From: Pseudomonas weihenstephanensis
GTDB taxonomy: Bacteria > Pseudomonadota > Gammaproteobacteria > Pseudomonadales > Pseudomonadaceae
Reading direction: 5' to 3'
NCBI RefSeq assembly: GCF_001043055.1
Contig: NZ_JYLF01000008.1
Coordinates: forward strand, 1 to 64,000
Length of the DNA: 64,000 bases
Part shown: positions 35,249-44,991 of the stretch, piece after piece
Numbering within the stretch: the stretch's first letter is position 1
Layout of the letters: every line of letters starts with the position of its first letter
Made by a program: the position numbers and the translations under genes
Notes under the pieces: generated by a model
Told to the model about the DNA's origin: nothing
The model's database searches: none
Seen by the model: the letters and a program-made list of their open reading frames with translations, nothing else

Positions 35249-36325
35249 ATGCGCGATCGACTGTTGGCAGCAGAAAAGGTAAAGGCCATCGATTGGCGAG
35301 GTGAGGCCCTGTATTTGCTGGATCAGCGTATCTTGCCCTTCGAAGAAAACTGGTTGCCCTACACCAGCGCTGAGGGTGTCGCGCTGGCCATTCGCGACAT
35401 GGTTGTGCGTGGCGCGCCCGCCATTGGTATTGCGGCGGCCTATGGCGTAGTGCTTGCTGCACGCAGCCGCCATGCGCAGGGAGGCGACTGGGTGGCCGCG
35501 CTGGAGGCGGACTTCGCGCTGCTGGCAGATTCACGGCCAACGGCAGTCAATCTGTTCTGGGCGCTTAACCGTATGCGTGACCGCCTGACGCGCGCGCACC
35601 ACCGTGCTGATGTGTTGCAGGTGCTGGAAGCCGAAGCGATTGCCATTCATGAAAGCGATCGTGAGGCCAACCTGACGATGGCGCAATTGGGCGTTGATGT
35701 GATTCGTCGGCATCAGGGCAATGCGCAAACCGTTCTGACCCATTGCAATACGGGGGCATTGGCCACCGGCGGCTTTGGTACGGCGCTGGGGGTTATCCGT
35801 GGCGCGTTTATCGAAGGCATGATTGAGCAGGTGTATGCCGATGAAACCCGCCCCTGGCTGCAAGGCTCGCGCCTGACAGCGTGGGAGTTGGTAAACGAAG
35901 GTATTCCGGTAACGCTCAATGCGGACTCGGCGGCTGCGCACATTATGAAAACCAAGGGCGTGACCTGGGTGATCGTCGGGGCTGACCGGATTACCGCTAA
36001 CGGCGATGTGGCGAACAAAATCGGCACCTATCAACTGGCCGTCAATGCGATGCACCACGGCGTACGTTTTATGGTGGTTGCGCCCAGCTCCACGATTGAT
36101 ATGGCCTTGGCCAGCGGCGAAGACATCCCGATTGAAGAGCGCGCGGGTGATGAGCTGCTGAGTGTGGGCGGCCAGCGGGTCGGGGCGGATGTACCCGCCT
36201 TTAACCCGGTGTTTGATGTCACGCCCGCCGATCTGATTGATGTGATCGTCACCGAGAAGGGTATCGTCGAGCGTCCGGATGCGGCCAAAATGGCTCAGTT
36301 AATGTGCCGTAAGCGTCTGCATTAA
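35249..36325 (+). CDS. mtnA: S-methyl-5-thioribose-1-phosphate isomerase
   Basis: This 358-residue enzyme isomerises methylthioribose-1-phosphate in the methionine salvage pathway. It has the family blocks RGAPAIGIAAAYG near residue 50, THCNTGALATGG with the catalytic Cys at about 160, and VGADRITANGDVANKIGTY with the catalytic Asp at about 240. The ATG at 35249 is preceded by GGGGGAG; an in-frame start 8 codons upstream lacks such a site. It is divergent from the MTA deaminase gene, with which it forms a functional pair. Confidence 0.96.
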   Translation: MRDRLLAAEKVKAIDWRGEALYLLDQRILPFEENWLPYTSAEGVALAIRDMVVRGAPAIGIAAAYGVVLAARSRHAQGGDWVAALEADFALLADSRPTAVNLFWALNRMRDRLTRAHHRADVLQVLEAEAIAIHESDREANLTMAQLGVDVIRRHQGNAQTVLTHCNTGALATGGFGTALGVIRGAFIEGMIEQVYADETRPWLQGSRLTAWELVNEGIPVTLNADSAAAHIMKTKGVTWVIVGADRITANGDVANKIGTYQLAVNAMHHGVRFMVVAPSSTIDMALASGEDIPIEERAGDELLSVGGQRVGADVPAFNPVFDVTPADLIDVIVTEKGIVERPDAAKMAQLMCRKRLH

Positions 36326-36598
36326 TGCGCTCTCAGCTCCTCTGAGCGCGTTTAAGCCGACAATGGGTGCGCTTACTGTGTGCCATGCGCATCTGAGGGA
36401 TAGGTGCGTGGCGGCGTTTGTGATAACATCCGGCGGTTTCCAGGGTGGCTCGCAAGGGTTGCCCTTAATGCGCAAATCCGTGTCATAACTCGTTGATTTG
36501 TCGTAAGTCGTTGCTTGGCACGTGGCCAGCATCGGCGAGCTTCGTTCGTCCCGAATGGATGTGGCGAAGTTTCACCCGAAAAAGGAATCAGGCTTCTC
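36326..36598 (+). promoter_or_regulatory. gyrA leader region
   Basis: About 270 bases without a gene. A weak hairpin (36327-36332 with 36344-36349) lies just after mtnA. A conserved structured RNA (the gyrA motif) is known in the 5' leader of gyrA in Pseudomonas, so this leader is where it would lie. I could not fold or align it, so the presence of the motif is inferred from lineage only. The ribosome-binding site is AAGGAA, about 16-10 bases before the ATG. Confidence 0.4.
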
Positions 36599-39265
36599 AT
36601 GGGCGAACTGGCCAAAGAAATCCTCCCGGTCAATATCGAAGACGAGCTGAAACAGTCCTACCTCGACTACGCGATGAGCGTAATTGTCGGGCGGGCACTG
36701 CCTGATGCACGCGATGGCTTGAAGCCCGTGCACCGGCGTGTGCTGTTCGCGATGAGCGAACTGAACAACGACTGGAACAAGCCGTACAAGAAATCTGCCC
36801 GTGTGGTCGGTGACGTGATCGGTAAGTATCACCCGCATGGTGATACTGCGGTTTACGACACCATCGTTCGAATGGCTCAGCCATTCTCCCTGCGCTACCT
36901 GCTGGTAGACGGTCAGGGTAACTTCGGTTCGGTTGACGGCGACAACGCTGCCGCCATGCGATACACCGAAGTGCGCATGACCAAATTGGCCCACGAATTG
37001 CTGGCCGATTTGCACAAAGAGACCGTGGACTGGGTGCCGAACTACGACGGCACGGAAATGATCCCGGCAGTTATGCCAACGCGCATTCCAAACTTGTTGG
37101 TCAACGGCTCCAGCGGTATCGCTGTGGGCATGGCCACCAATATTCCACCGCATAACCTGGGTGAAGTGATCGACGGCTGCCTGGCGCTGATCGACAACCC
37201 GGAGCTGAGCATCGATGAGTTGATGCAGTTCATTCCGGGGCCTGACTTCCCGACGGCTGCCATCATTAACGGTCGCGCGGGCATCATTGAAGCCTATCGC
37301 ACCGGTCGTGGCCGTATTTACATGCGCGCCCGCTCGATGATTGAAGACATCGACAAGGTCGGTGGTCGCCAGCAGATCGTGATCACCGAGCTGCCCTACC
37401 AGTTGAACAAGGCGCGTTTGATCGAAAAGATCGCCGAGCTGGTTAAAGAGAAGAAACTCGAAGGCATCACCGAGCTGCGCGACGAGTCTGACAAAGACGG
37501 CATGCGTGTGGTGATCGAGTTGCGTCGCGGTGAAGTGCCGGAGGTTATTCTCAATAACCTATACGCCCAGACCCAACTGCAAAGCGTCTTTGGTATCAAC
37601 ATCGTTGCCCTGATCGACGGTCGTCCGCGCATCCTGAACCTCAAGGATCTGCTTGAAGCGTTCGTCCGTCACCGCCGCGAAGTCGTGACCCGTCGTACCG
37701 TATTTGAACTGCGCAAAGCCCGTGAGCGAGGCCACATCCTTGAAGGTCAGGCTGTTGCCTTGTCCAACATCGATCCGGTGATTGCGCTGATCAAGGCTTC
37801 GCCAACCCCGTCGGAAGCCAAGGAAGCGCTGATCAGCACGCCTTGGGAGTCCACGGCGGTCGTGGCGATGGTTGAGCGTGCCGGTGCCGATTCGTGCCGC
37901 CCTGAAAACCTTGACCCGCAATACGGTTTGCGCGACGGCAAGTATTTCCTGTCGCCAGAACAGGCCCAGGCGATCCTTGAGCTGCGCCTGCACCGCCTGA
38001 CCGGTCTGGAGCATGAAAAGCTGCTGGCTGAGTATCAGGAAATCCTTAACCAGATCGGTGAGCTGATCCGCATCCTCAACAGTGCCGTGCGCCTGATGGA
38101 AGTGATCCGCGAAGAGCTGGAAGTCATCCGTGCCGAATACGGCGACGTGCGCCGCACTGAGATCCTGGATCACCGCCTTGACCTGACGCTGGGTGACATG
38201 ATCCCGGAAGAAGAGCGTGTGGTGACCATTTCTCATGGTGGCTACGCCAAGACCCAGCCGCTGGCTGCGTACCAGGCTCAGCGCCGTGGTGGTAAAGGTA
38301 AATCGGCAACTGGCGTGAAGGATGAGGACTACATTGCTCACCTGCTGGTCGCTAACAGTCACACCACGCTGTTGCTGTTCTCCAGCAAGGGCAAAGTGTA
38401 CTGGCTCAAGACGTACGAAATCCCGGAAGCCTCCCGTGCTGCACGCGGTCGTCCGCTGGTCAACCTGCTGCCATTGGGTGAGGGTGAATACATCACCACC
38501 ATGTTGCCGGTTGAGGAATACACCGAAGGTCACTTCATCTTCATGGCGACCGCGAACGGTACAGTGAAGAAGACCCCGCTGGAATCCTTCAGTCGTCAGC
38601 GCAGTGTGGGTTTGATTGCTCTGGAGCTGGACGAAGGTGATGTGCTGATCAGTGCCGCCATCACCGATGGTGAGCGCGAAGTCATGCTGTTCTCTGACGG
38701 TGGCAAGGTCACGCGCTTCAAAGAGTCCGACGTGCGTGCAATGGGTCGTACGGCTCGCGGCGTGCGTGGCATGCGTCTACCTGAAGGGCAGAAGCTGATT
38801 TCGATGCTGATTCCTGAAGAGGGCAGCCAGATCCTTACCGCTTCGGCGCGTGGTTATGGCAAGCGCACCGCGATCAGTGAGTTCCCTGAGTACAAGCGTG
38901 GCGGTCAGGGCGTGATTGCCATGGTCAGCAACGAGCGCAATGGCCGTCTGGTCGGTGCGGTTCAGGTGCTGGACGGTGAAGAAATCATGCTGATTTCCGA
39001 TCAAGGCACCCTGGTGCGTACCCGTGTTGACGAAGTATCGAGTCTGGGGCGTAACACTCAGGGCGTCACTCTGATCAAGCTGGCCAGTGATGAAACGCTG
39101 GTCGGACTGGAACGCGTTCAGGAGCCTTCTGAAATAGAAGGCGAAGAGCTTGAGGGTGAAGCGTCTGAAGGGGGTGTTGAGATCGAAGGCGAGGTCATCC
39201 TGGATGCCGCCGACGGCGAGCAACCGCTAGAGGCTGGCGCTGACGAAGAGCAGCCGCAAGAATAA
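36599..39265 (+). CDS. gyrA: DNA gyrase subunit A
   Basis: This 888-residue type II topoisomerase subunit has the active-site Tyr122 in AMRYTEVRM. The quinolone-resistance region reads HPHGDTAVYD with Thr83 and Asp87, the wild-type residues of Pseudomonas, so no common quinolone-resistance change is present. The C-terminal DNA-wrapping domain carries the GyrA box QRRGGKG. The end is an acidic tail rich in Glu and Gly. The start at 36599 (MGELAKEILP) matches the family start; an in-frame upstream ATG gives an unrelated 28-residue extension. Confidence 0.98.
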   Translation: MGELAKEILPVNIEDELKQSYLDYAMSVIVGRALPDARDGLKPVHRRVLFAMSELNNDWNKPYKKSARVVGDVIGKYHPHGDTAVYDTIVRMAQPFSLRYLLVDGQGNFGSVDGDNAAAMRYTEVRMTKLAHELLADLHKETVDWVPNYDGTEMIPAVMPTRIPNLLVNGSSGIAVGMATNIPPHNLGEVIDGCLALIDNPELSIDELMQFIPGPDFPTAAIINGRAGIIEAYRTGRGRIYMRARSMIEDIDKVGGRQQIVITELPYQLNKARLIEKIAELVKEKKLEGITELRDESDKDGMRVVIELRRGEVPEVILNNLYAQTQLQSVFGINIVALIDGRPRILNLKDLLEAFVRHRREVVTRRTVFELRKARERGHILEGQAVALSNIDPVIALIKASPTPSEAKEALISTPWESTAVVAMVERAGADSCRPENLDPQYGLRDGKYFLSPEQAQAILELRLHRLTGLEHEKLLAEYQEILNQIGELIRILNSAVRLMEVIREELEVIRAEYGDVRRTEILDHRLDLTLGDMIPEEERVVTISHGGYAKTQPLAAYQAQRRGGKGKSATGVKDEDYIAHLLVANSHTTLLLFSSKGKVYWLKTYEIPEASRAARGRPLVNLLPLGEGEYITTMLPVEEYTEGHFIFMATANGTVKKTPLESFSRQRSVGLIALELDEGDVLISAAITDGEREVMLFSDGGKVTRFKESDVRAMGRTARGVRGMRLPEGQKLISMLIPEEGSQILTASARGYGKRTAISEFPEYKRGGQGVIAMVSNERNGRLVGAVQVLDGEEIMLISDQGTLVRTRVDEVSSLGRNTQGVTLIKLASDETLVGLERVQEPSEIEGEELEGEASEGGVEIEGEVILDAADGEQPLEAGADEEQPQE

Positions 39266-39277
39266 GCGGACACACAG

Positions 39278-39307
39278 GGGGGCGGATGAAGATTCGCCCC
39301 CTTGTTG
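39278..39307 (+). terminator. Hairpin after gyrA
   Basis: GGGGGCG (39278-39284) pairs with CGCCCCC (39295-39301) across a 10-nt loop, followed by TTGTTGT. The interrupted T-run makes it a moderate terminator or attenuator between gyrA and serC. Confidence 0.55.
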
Positions 39308-39315
39308 TATGTGTA

Positions 39316-39407
39316 GGCGTTGTGCAGCGGCGCGCGGCTGCGATCTTTTGATCTGTCATGCAGGTGTGTACACAAAAGATTGCCGCCTCGCAGCACTGCG
39401 CAACGCC
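39316..39407. repeat. REP/MITE-like 92-bp imperfect palindrome
   Basis: The left arm, starting GGCGTTGTGCAG and ending ATCTTTTG, and the right arm, starting CAAAAGAT and ending CTGCGCAACGCC, are imperfect inverted repeats of about 36 bases around a central 20-base spacer. The GGCTGCGATCTTTTG core resembles dispersed repeats common in P. fluorescens-group genomes. It lies between gyrA and serC and ends about 45 bases before the serC start. Confidence 0.6.
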
Positions 39408-39451
39408 CATCGATTTATGGCGTGACCCACCAAATCAGAGCGAGAGTGGAT

Positions 39452-40537
39452 GTGAGCAAACGAGCCTATAACTTCTGCGCAGGTCCAGCTGCGCTTCCTG
39501 AAGCTGTCCTGTTGCGTGCCCAGTCCGAGTTGCTCGACTGGCATGGCAAAGGCCTGTCGGTTATGGAAATGAGCCATCGCAGCGATGAGTTCGTGTCCAT
39601 TGCAACCAAGGCTGAGCAGGACCTGCGTGACCTGCTGTCTATCCCCTCGAACTACAAGGTTCTGTTTCTGCAAGGCGGTGCGAGCCAGCAATTTGCTCAG
39701 ATCCCGCTGAATTTACTGCCTGAAACCGGTACAGCGGACTACATCGATACCGGTATCTGGTCGCAAAAAGCCATCGAAGAAGCTTCGCGCTTTGGCTCGG
39801 TCAACGTGGCGGCAACGGCCAAGCCGTACGATTACTTCGCGATCCCGGGTCAAAACGAATGGAATCTGACCAAGAACGCGGCCTATGTGCATTACGCGCC
39901 AAACGAAACCATTGGTGGCCTGGAGTTTGACTGGGTTCCCGAGACGGGCGATGTACCGCTAGTTGCAGATATGTCTTCGGACATTCTGTCGCGTCCCGTG
40001 GATGTTTCGCGTTTTGGCATGATTTACGCGGGTGCTCAGAAGAACATTGGCCCCAGCGGTATTGTGGTCAACATCATTCGCGAGGACTTGCTGGGCCGTG
40101 CGCGCTCGATCTGCCCGACCATGCTCGATTACAAGGTCGCGGCCGACAATGGCTCGATGTACAACACGCCGCCGACGTTGGCCTGGTACTTGTCGGGTCT
40201 GGTGTTTGAGTGGCTCAAGGAGCAGGGCGGCGTAGACGCTATCGGCAAGCTTAACGAAGTCAAAAAACGCACGCTGTATGACTTCATTGATGCCAGCGGC
40301 TTGTACAGCAACCCGATCAACAAGCCTGACCGCTCCTGGATGAACGTGCCGTTCCGTCTGGCAGATGATCGCCTCGACAAGCCGTTCCTGGCCGGTGCCG
40401 AGGCGCGTGGCTTGTTGAACCTCAAAGGTCACCGTTCGGTAGGCGGCATGCGCGCTTCTATCTATAACGCAGTGGATATCAACGCGGTCAACGCGCTGGT
40501 TGCCTACATGGCAGAGTTCGAGAAGGAACACGGTTGA
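39452..40537 (+). CDS. serC: 3-phosphoserine/phosphohydroxythreonine transaminase
   Basis: This 361-residue PLP enzyme of serine and pyridoxal-phosphate synthesis has the start MSKRAYNFCAGPAALP, the family block LFLQGGASQQFAQIP and the PLP-lysine region YAGAQKNIGPSG. The GTG at 39452 is the start because the protein begins at the conserved family N-terminus and GAGAGTGG lies upstream; longer in-frame sequence comes from the repeat region. Its stop overlaps the pheA ATG (TGATG), so the two are translationally coupled. Confidence 0.96.
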   Translation: MSKRAYNFCAGPAALPEAVLLRAQSELLDWHGKGLSVMEMSHRSDEFVSIATKAEQDLRDLLSIPSNYKVLFLQGGASQQFAQIPLNLLPETGTADYIDTGIWSQKAIEEASRFGSVNVAATAKPYDYFAIPGQNEWNLTKNAAYVHYAPNETIGGLEFDWVPETGDVPLVADMSSDILSRPVDVSRFGMIYAGAQKNIGPSGIVVNIIREDLLGRARSICPTMLDYKVAADNGSMYNTPPTLAWYLSGLVFEWLKEQGGVDAIGKLNEVKKRTLYDFIDASGLYSNPINKPDRSWMNVPFRLADDRLDKPFLAGAEARGLLNLKGHRSVGGMRASIYNAVDINAVNALVAYMAEFEKEHG

Positions 40538-41631
40538 TGTCAGAGCAAGAACTCAAGGCGTTACGTGTACGCATCGACAACCTGGACGAAAAAGTGCTGG
40601 AGTTGATCAGTGAGCGTGCGCGCTGCGCGCAAGAAGTGGCGCGGGTCAAGATGGCGTCTCTGGCTGAAGGCGAAGTGCCAGTGTTTTATCGGCCTGAGCG
40701 TGAGGCTCAGGTGCTCAAGCGTGTGATGGAACGCAACAAAGGCCCGCTCGGTAACGAAGAGATGGCCCGCTTGTTCCGCGAAATCATGTCGTCGTGCCTG
40801 GCACTGGAGCAACCGCTCAAGGTGGCTTATTTGGGGCCTGAAGGCACGTTCACGCAAGCCGCCGCCATGAAGCACTTCGGTCATGCCGTCATCAGCAAGC
40901 CGATGGCTGCGATTGATGAGGTGTTTCGCGAAGTGGCAGCGGGGGCGGTCAATTTTGGTGTGGTGCCGGTAGAAAACTCTACCGAGGGCGCTGTGAACCA
41001 CACGCTGGACAGCTTCCTTGAGCACGACATGGTCATTTGTGGTGAGGTGGAGCTGCGTATTCACCATCACTTGCTGGTGGGTGAAAACACCAAGACCGAC
41101 AGCATCAGCCGTATCTACTCCCACGCCCAGTCGCTGGCCCAGTGCCGCAAGTGGCTGGATGCGCACTACCCCAATGTTGAGCGCATCGCTGTATCGAGCA
41201 ATGCCGAAGCCGCCAAGCGAGTGAAGGGTGAGTGGAACTCGGCGGCAATTGCTGGCGATATGGCTGCGGGCCTGTATGGCTTGACGCGGCTGGCTGAAAA
41301 AATCGAAGACCGCCCGGACAACTCCACGCGGTTTTTGATGATCGGTAATCAGGAAGTCCCCCCAACCGGTGATGACAAAACCTCGATCATTGTGTCGATG
41401 AGCAACCGTCCGGGTGCGCTGCATGAGTTATTGGTGCCATTCCACGAAAACGGCATCGACCTTACGCGCATCGAGACCCGCCCTTCGCGCAGTGGTAAAT
41501 GGACCTATGTTTTCTTCATCGACTTTGCAGGCCATCACCGCGACCCGTTGGTCAAAAGTGTGCTGGAGCAAATCAGTCAGGAAGCGGTAGCGCTCAAAAT
41601 ATTGGGCTCCTACCCCAAAGCGGTTCTTTAA
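40537..41631 (+). CDS. pheA: Bifunctional chorismate mutase/prephenate dehydratase (P-protein)
   Basis: This 364-residue protein for phenylalanine synthesis has an AroQ-type chorismate mutase at 1-95 (LRVRIDNLDEKVLELISER, then YRPEREAQVL), a prephenate dehydratase at about 100-275 (YLGPEGTFTQAAA, PVENSTEGAVNHTLD, and RFLMIG) and a C-terminal ACT domain for Phe feedback (SIIVSMSNRPGALHELL and the ETRPSRSGKWTYVFFID block). The ATG at 40537 overlaps the serC stop and follows AAGGAAC. It is followed after 11 bases by hisC. Confidence 0.97.
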   Translation: MSEQELKALRVRIDNLDEKVLELISERARCAQEVARVKMASLAEGEVPVFYRPEREAQVLKRVMERNKGPLGNEEMARLFREIMSSCLALEQPLKVAYLGPEGTFTQAAAMKHFGHAVISKPMAAIDEVFREVAAGAVNFGVVPVENSTEGAVNHTLDSFLEHDMVICGEVELRIHHHLLVGENTKTDSISRIYSHAQSLAQCRKWLDAHYPNVERIAVSSNAEAAKRVKGEWNSAAIAGDMAAGLYGLTRLAEKIEDRPDNSTRFLMIGNQEVPPTGDDKTSIIVSMSNRPGALHELLVPFHENGIDLTRIETRPSRSGKWTYVFFIDFAGHHRDPLVKSVLEQISQEAVALKILGSYPKAVL

Positions 41632-41642
41632 GGCGGTTTGAC

Positions 41643-42755
41643 ATGAGCGATGATTTTCTCGCCCTGGCACAGCCGGGCGTGCAACAACTTTCGCCTTACG
41701 TCCCGGGCAAGCCTGTGGACGAGTTGGCGCGTGAGCTGGGCATTAGCCCTGAAACCATCGTCAAATTGGCGAGCAACGAAAACCCAATGGGCGCCAGCCC
41801 CAGGGCGCTGGCAGCCATAAATGATGCGCTGGTTGAGCTAACGCGGTATCCCGATGGCAATGGTTTTGCGCTCAAAAGCTTGCTGGCCGAGCGCTGTGAT
41901 GTGCAGATGGATCAGGTCACGCTGGGTAATGGGTCCAATGACATCCTGGAGCTGGTTGCGCGCGCCTATCTGGCGCCGGGCTTGAATGCCGTGTTCAGTG
42001 AGCATGCATTTGCGGTGTATCCGATTGTGACCCAAGCGGTGGGGGCGCAAGCCCGTGTTGTTGCAGCCAAGGCATGGGGCCATGATTTGCCTGCCATGCT
42101 GGCTGCAATCGACTGCAACACGCGCGTGGTCTTCATCGCCAACCCGAATAATCCGACGGGGACCTGGTTCGATACAGATGCCTTGAACGAGTTTTTGCAG
42201 GACGTTCCGCCGGGAGTGCTGGTGGTGCTGGATGAGGCCTATATCGAATACGCAGACGGCGGTGAGTTGCCGGACGGTCTCGAGTTTTTGTCCGCCTATC
42301 CAAACCTGCTGGTGTCGCGTACGTTCTCCAAGGCATACGGCCTGGCGGCGTTACGTGTTGGCTATAGCCTGTCGACTGCCGTTGTGGCTGATGTGTTGAA
42401 CCGCGTCAGGCAGCCGTTCAACGTGAACAGTCTGGCGCTGGCCGCTGCTTGCGCAGCATTGCAGGACACGGATTACCTGGCACAAAGCCGCCGTCTGAAC
42501 GACGCCGGGATGCAGCAATTGCAGGATGGCTTCCAGGTATTGGGCTTGAGCTGGATCCCTTCCAAAGGCAACTTTATTGCATTGGACCTTGGGCAAGAGG
42601 CGGCGCCTGTGTATCAGGGTCTGCTGCGTGAAGGTGTGATTGTGCGTCCGGTGGCCAACTACGGTATGCCGAACCACTTACGCATCACGATTGGTACGCC
42701 AGCGGAAAACATTCGCTTGCTTGAGGCGTTGGCCAAGGTGCTTGTTCGTGGTTGA
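41643..42755 (+). CDS. hisC: Histidinol-phosphate aminotransferase (HisC2-type)
   Basis: This 370-residue class I/II PLP aminotransferase has ASNENPMGASP near the N-terminus, NPNNPTGTW in the middle, DEAYIEYAD and the PLP-lysine segment SRTFSKAYGLAALRVGY. In Pseudomonas this second hisC lies in the aromatic supraoperon and can also act on aromatic keto acids, which fits its place between pheA and tyrA. The start at 41643 (MSDDFLALAQPG) is preceded by AAGGCGG. The next gene starts 4 bases after the stop. Confidence 0.94.
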   Translation: MSDDFLALAQPGVQQLSPYVPGKPVDELARELGISPETIVKLASNENPMGASPRALAAINDALVELTRYPDGNGFALKSLLAERCDVQMDQVTLGNGSNDILELVARAYLAPGLNAVFSEHAFAVYPIVTQAVGAQARVVAAKAWGHDLPAMLAAIDCNTRVVFIANPNNPTGTWFDTDALNEFLQDVPPGVLVVLDEAYIEYADGGELPDGLEFLSAYPNLLVSRTFSKAYGLAALRVGYSLSTAVVADVLNRVRQPFNVNSLALAAACAALQDTDYLAQSRRLNDAGMQQLQDGFQVLGLSWIPSKGNFIALDLGQEAAPVYQGLLREGVIVRPVANYGMPNHLRITIGTPAENIRLLEALAKVLVRG

Positions 42756-42759
42756 TGTT

Positions 42760-44991
42760 ATGTCGAGTCAGAGTGTCAAACCTGTTTTTGGGCGCTTGGT
42801 GGTGGTTGGATTGGGTCTGATTGGTGGCTCTTTCGCCAAGGGCATGCGTGAAAGTGGTTTGTGCGCAGAGGTAGTGGGCGTCGATCTCGACGCGGCGTCA
42901 CGCGCACTGGCTGTTGAACTGGGCGTGGTCGATCGCTGTGAAACTGATTTGGCGCTGGCGTGCAAGGGCGCTGATGTGATTCAGTTGGCCGTGCCGATCC
43001 TGGCCATGGAAAAAATGCTCGTCCTGTTGGCGGGTATGGATCTGGGGCCAGCGATACTGACCGACGTGGGCAGTGCCAAAGGCAATGTCGTGCGTGCGGC
43101 AACTCAGGCATTTGGTGGCATGCCGGCGCGATTCGTTCCGGGGCATCCGATTGCAGGGTCAGAGCAGAGCGGCGTGGAAGCGTCCAATGCCAACCTGTTC
43201 GAGCGGCACAAGGTTATTTTGACGCCGGTGGCTGAGACCGATGCTGCTTCGTTGGCTGTGGTTGACGCAATGTGGCGTGCCCTTGGGGCTGACGTCGAGC
43301 ATATGCAAGTTGAACGTCACGATGAAGTCCTGGCGGCAACTAGCCATTTGCCACACTTGCTGGCTTTCGGTTTGGTTGACTCACTTGCCAAGCGCAATGA
43401 GAACCTCGACATTTTTCGTTACGCAGCGGGTGGATTCCGCGATTTCACAAGAATCGCAGGTAGCGACCCGGTGATGTGGCATGACATCTTCCTTGCGAAC
43501 CGCGAGGCGGTGCTGCGCACATTGGATACATTTCGCACTGATCTCGACGCCTTGCGCGACGCGGTCGATGCAGGGGACGGGCACCAGCTATTGGGCGTGT
43601 TCACGCGCGCCCGGGTTGCCCGCGAGCATTTCGGTAAAATCCTGGCCCGCCGGGCATATGTGGACCCTATGAATTCTAAAGATCTGATTTTCCTGGCAAA
43701 CCCTGGTGGCCAAGCAACTGGCCGGATTCGTGTACCAGGCGATAAATCCATTTCTCACCGTTCGATCATGCTGGGTTCTTTGGCGCAAGGCACCACAGAA
43801 GTGGAAGGTTTCCTTGAGGGTGAAGACGCCCTGGCAACCTTGCAGGCATTCCGTGACATGGGCGTGGTCATCGAAGGTCCGCATCATGGTCGCGTGACGA
43901 TTCATGGGGTTGGCCTGCATGGTTTGAAAGCGCCGCCTGGTCCAATTTATCTGGGCAACTCCGGGACATCGATGCGTCTGTTGTCGGGTTTGCTGGCGGC
44001 TCAACCCTTCGATACCACCCTGACCGGCGATGCGTCGCTCACCAAGCGTCCAATGAATCGGGTGGCCAATCCGTTGCGTGAAATGGGCGCGGTCATTGAG
44101 ACGGCTGCCGAGGGTCGTCCGCCGATGACCATTCGTGGCGGTCATAAGCTCAAGGGCATGGATTACACCTTGCCGATGGCCAGTGCTCAGGTGAAGTCTT
44201 GCCTGCTGCTGGCTGGTTTGTACGCTGAGGGCAAAACCTCTGTCACAGAGCCGGCGCCGACCCGTGACCACACCGAGCGCATGCTGCGCGGTTTCGGCTA
44301 CCCGGTAAATGTTGACGGGGCAACGGCATCTGTTGAGTCGGGTCACGCATTGACAGCGACACACATTGAAGTGCCGGGCGATATTTCCTCGTCGGCCTTC
44401 TTCCTGGTGGCAGCCTCGATCGCTGAAGGCTCTGATCTGGTGCTTGAGCATGTCGGCATCAACCCGACCCGCACCGGTGTAATCGACATCCTGCGTTTGA
44501 TGGGCGCTGATATCACCCTTGAAAACGAGAGGGAAGTGGGCGGCGAGCCTGTCGCGGATCTGCATGTGCGTGCAGCCAGGCTTAAAGGTATCGAAATTCC
44601 TGAAGCCTTGGTGCCGTTGGCCATTGATGAGTTCCCGGTATTGTTCGTAGCGGCCGCGGTCGCTGAAGGGCGCACGATCCTGCGGGGCGCAGAGGAGTTG
44701 CGGGTTAAGGAGTCCGATCGTATTCAGGTCATGGCAGATGGCTTGCAGGCTTTGGGTGTGAAGTGTGAGCCAACCCCGGACGGCATCATCATTGATGGCG
44801 GCTCCATCGGTGGGGGCGAGGTTCACGGTCACGGTGATCACCGGATCTCGATGGCATTCAGTGTGGCCTCGCTGCGCGCAACTGCACCTATCCGTATCCA
44901 TGACTGCGCTAACGTCGCCACCTCGTTCCCGAACTTTCTGGCGTTGTGCAAGCAAGTTGGCATGCGTGTAGCGCAAGAGGCGCAATCGTGA
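42760..44991 (+). CDS. Fused cyclohexadienyl/prephenate dehydrogenase and EPSP synthase
   Basis: This 743-residue fusion joins two steps of aromatic synthesis. Residues about 1-290 form a TyrA-type dehydrogenase (VVVGLGLIGGSFAKGM dinucleotide loop, DVGSAKG, GHPIAGSEQSGVEASNANLF). Residues about 305-743 form AroA, 5-enolpyruvylshikimate-3-phosphate synthase (PGDKSISHRSIMLGSLA, LGNSGTSMRLL, and the KESDRI block). The aroA part beginning MNSKDLIFLANP corresponds to the separate gene of other bacteria. The fusion is known in Pseudomonas. It overlaps cmk (TGATG). Confidence 0.95.
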   Translation: MSSQSVKPVFGRLVVVGLGLIGGSFAKGMRESGLCAEVVGVDLDAASRALAVELGVVDRCETDLALACKGADVIQLAVPILAMEKMLVLLAGMDLGPAILTDVGSAKGNVVRAATQAFGGMPARFVPGHPIAGSEQSGVEASNANLFERHKVILTPVAETDAASLAVVDAMWRALGADVEHMQVERHDEVLAATSHLPHLLAFGLVDSLAKRNENLDIFRYAAGGFRDFTRIAGSDPVMWHDIFLANREAVLRTLDTFRTDLDALRDAVDAGDGHQLLGVFTRARVAREHFGKILARRAYVDPMNSKDLIFLANPGGQATGRIRVPGDKSISHRSIMLGSLAQGTTEVEGFLEGEDALATLQAFRDMGVVIEGPHHGRVTIHGVGLHGLKAPPGPIYLGNSGTSMRLLSGLLAAQPFDTTLTGDASLTKRPMNRVANPLREMGAVIETAAEGRPPMTIRGGHKLKGMDYTLPMASAQVKSCLLLAGLYAEGKTSVTEPAPTRDHTERMLRGFGYPVNVDGATASVESGHALTATHIEVPGDISSSAFFLVAASIAEGSDLVLEHVGINPTRTGVIDILRLMGADITLENEREVGGEPVADLHVRAARLKGIEIPEALVPLAIDEFPVLFVAAAVAEGRTILRGAEELRVKESDRIQVMADGLQALGVKCEPTPDGIIIDGGSIGGGEVHGHGDHRISMAFSVASLRATAPIRIHDCANVATSFPNFLALCKQVGMRVAQEAQS

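Noticed and set aside
43588..44985. Long minus-strand frame opposite aroA
   Set aside because: Shadow of the tyrA-aroA fusion, no family motifs and no ribosome-binding site.
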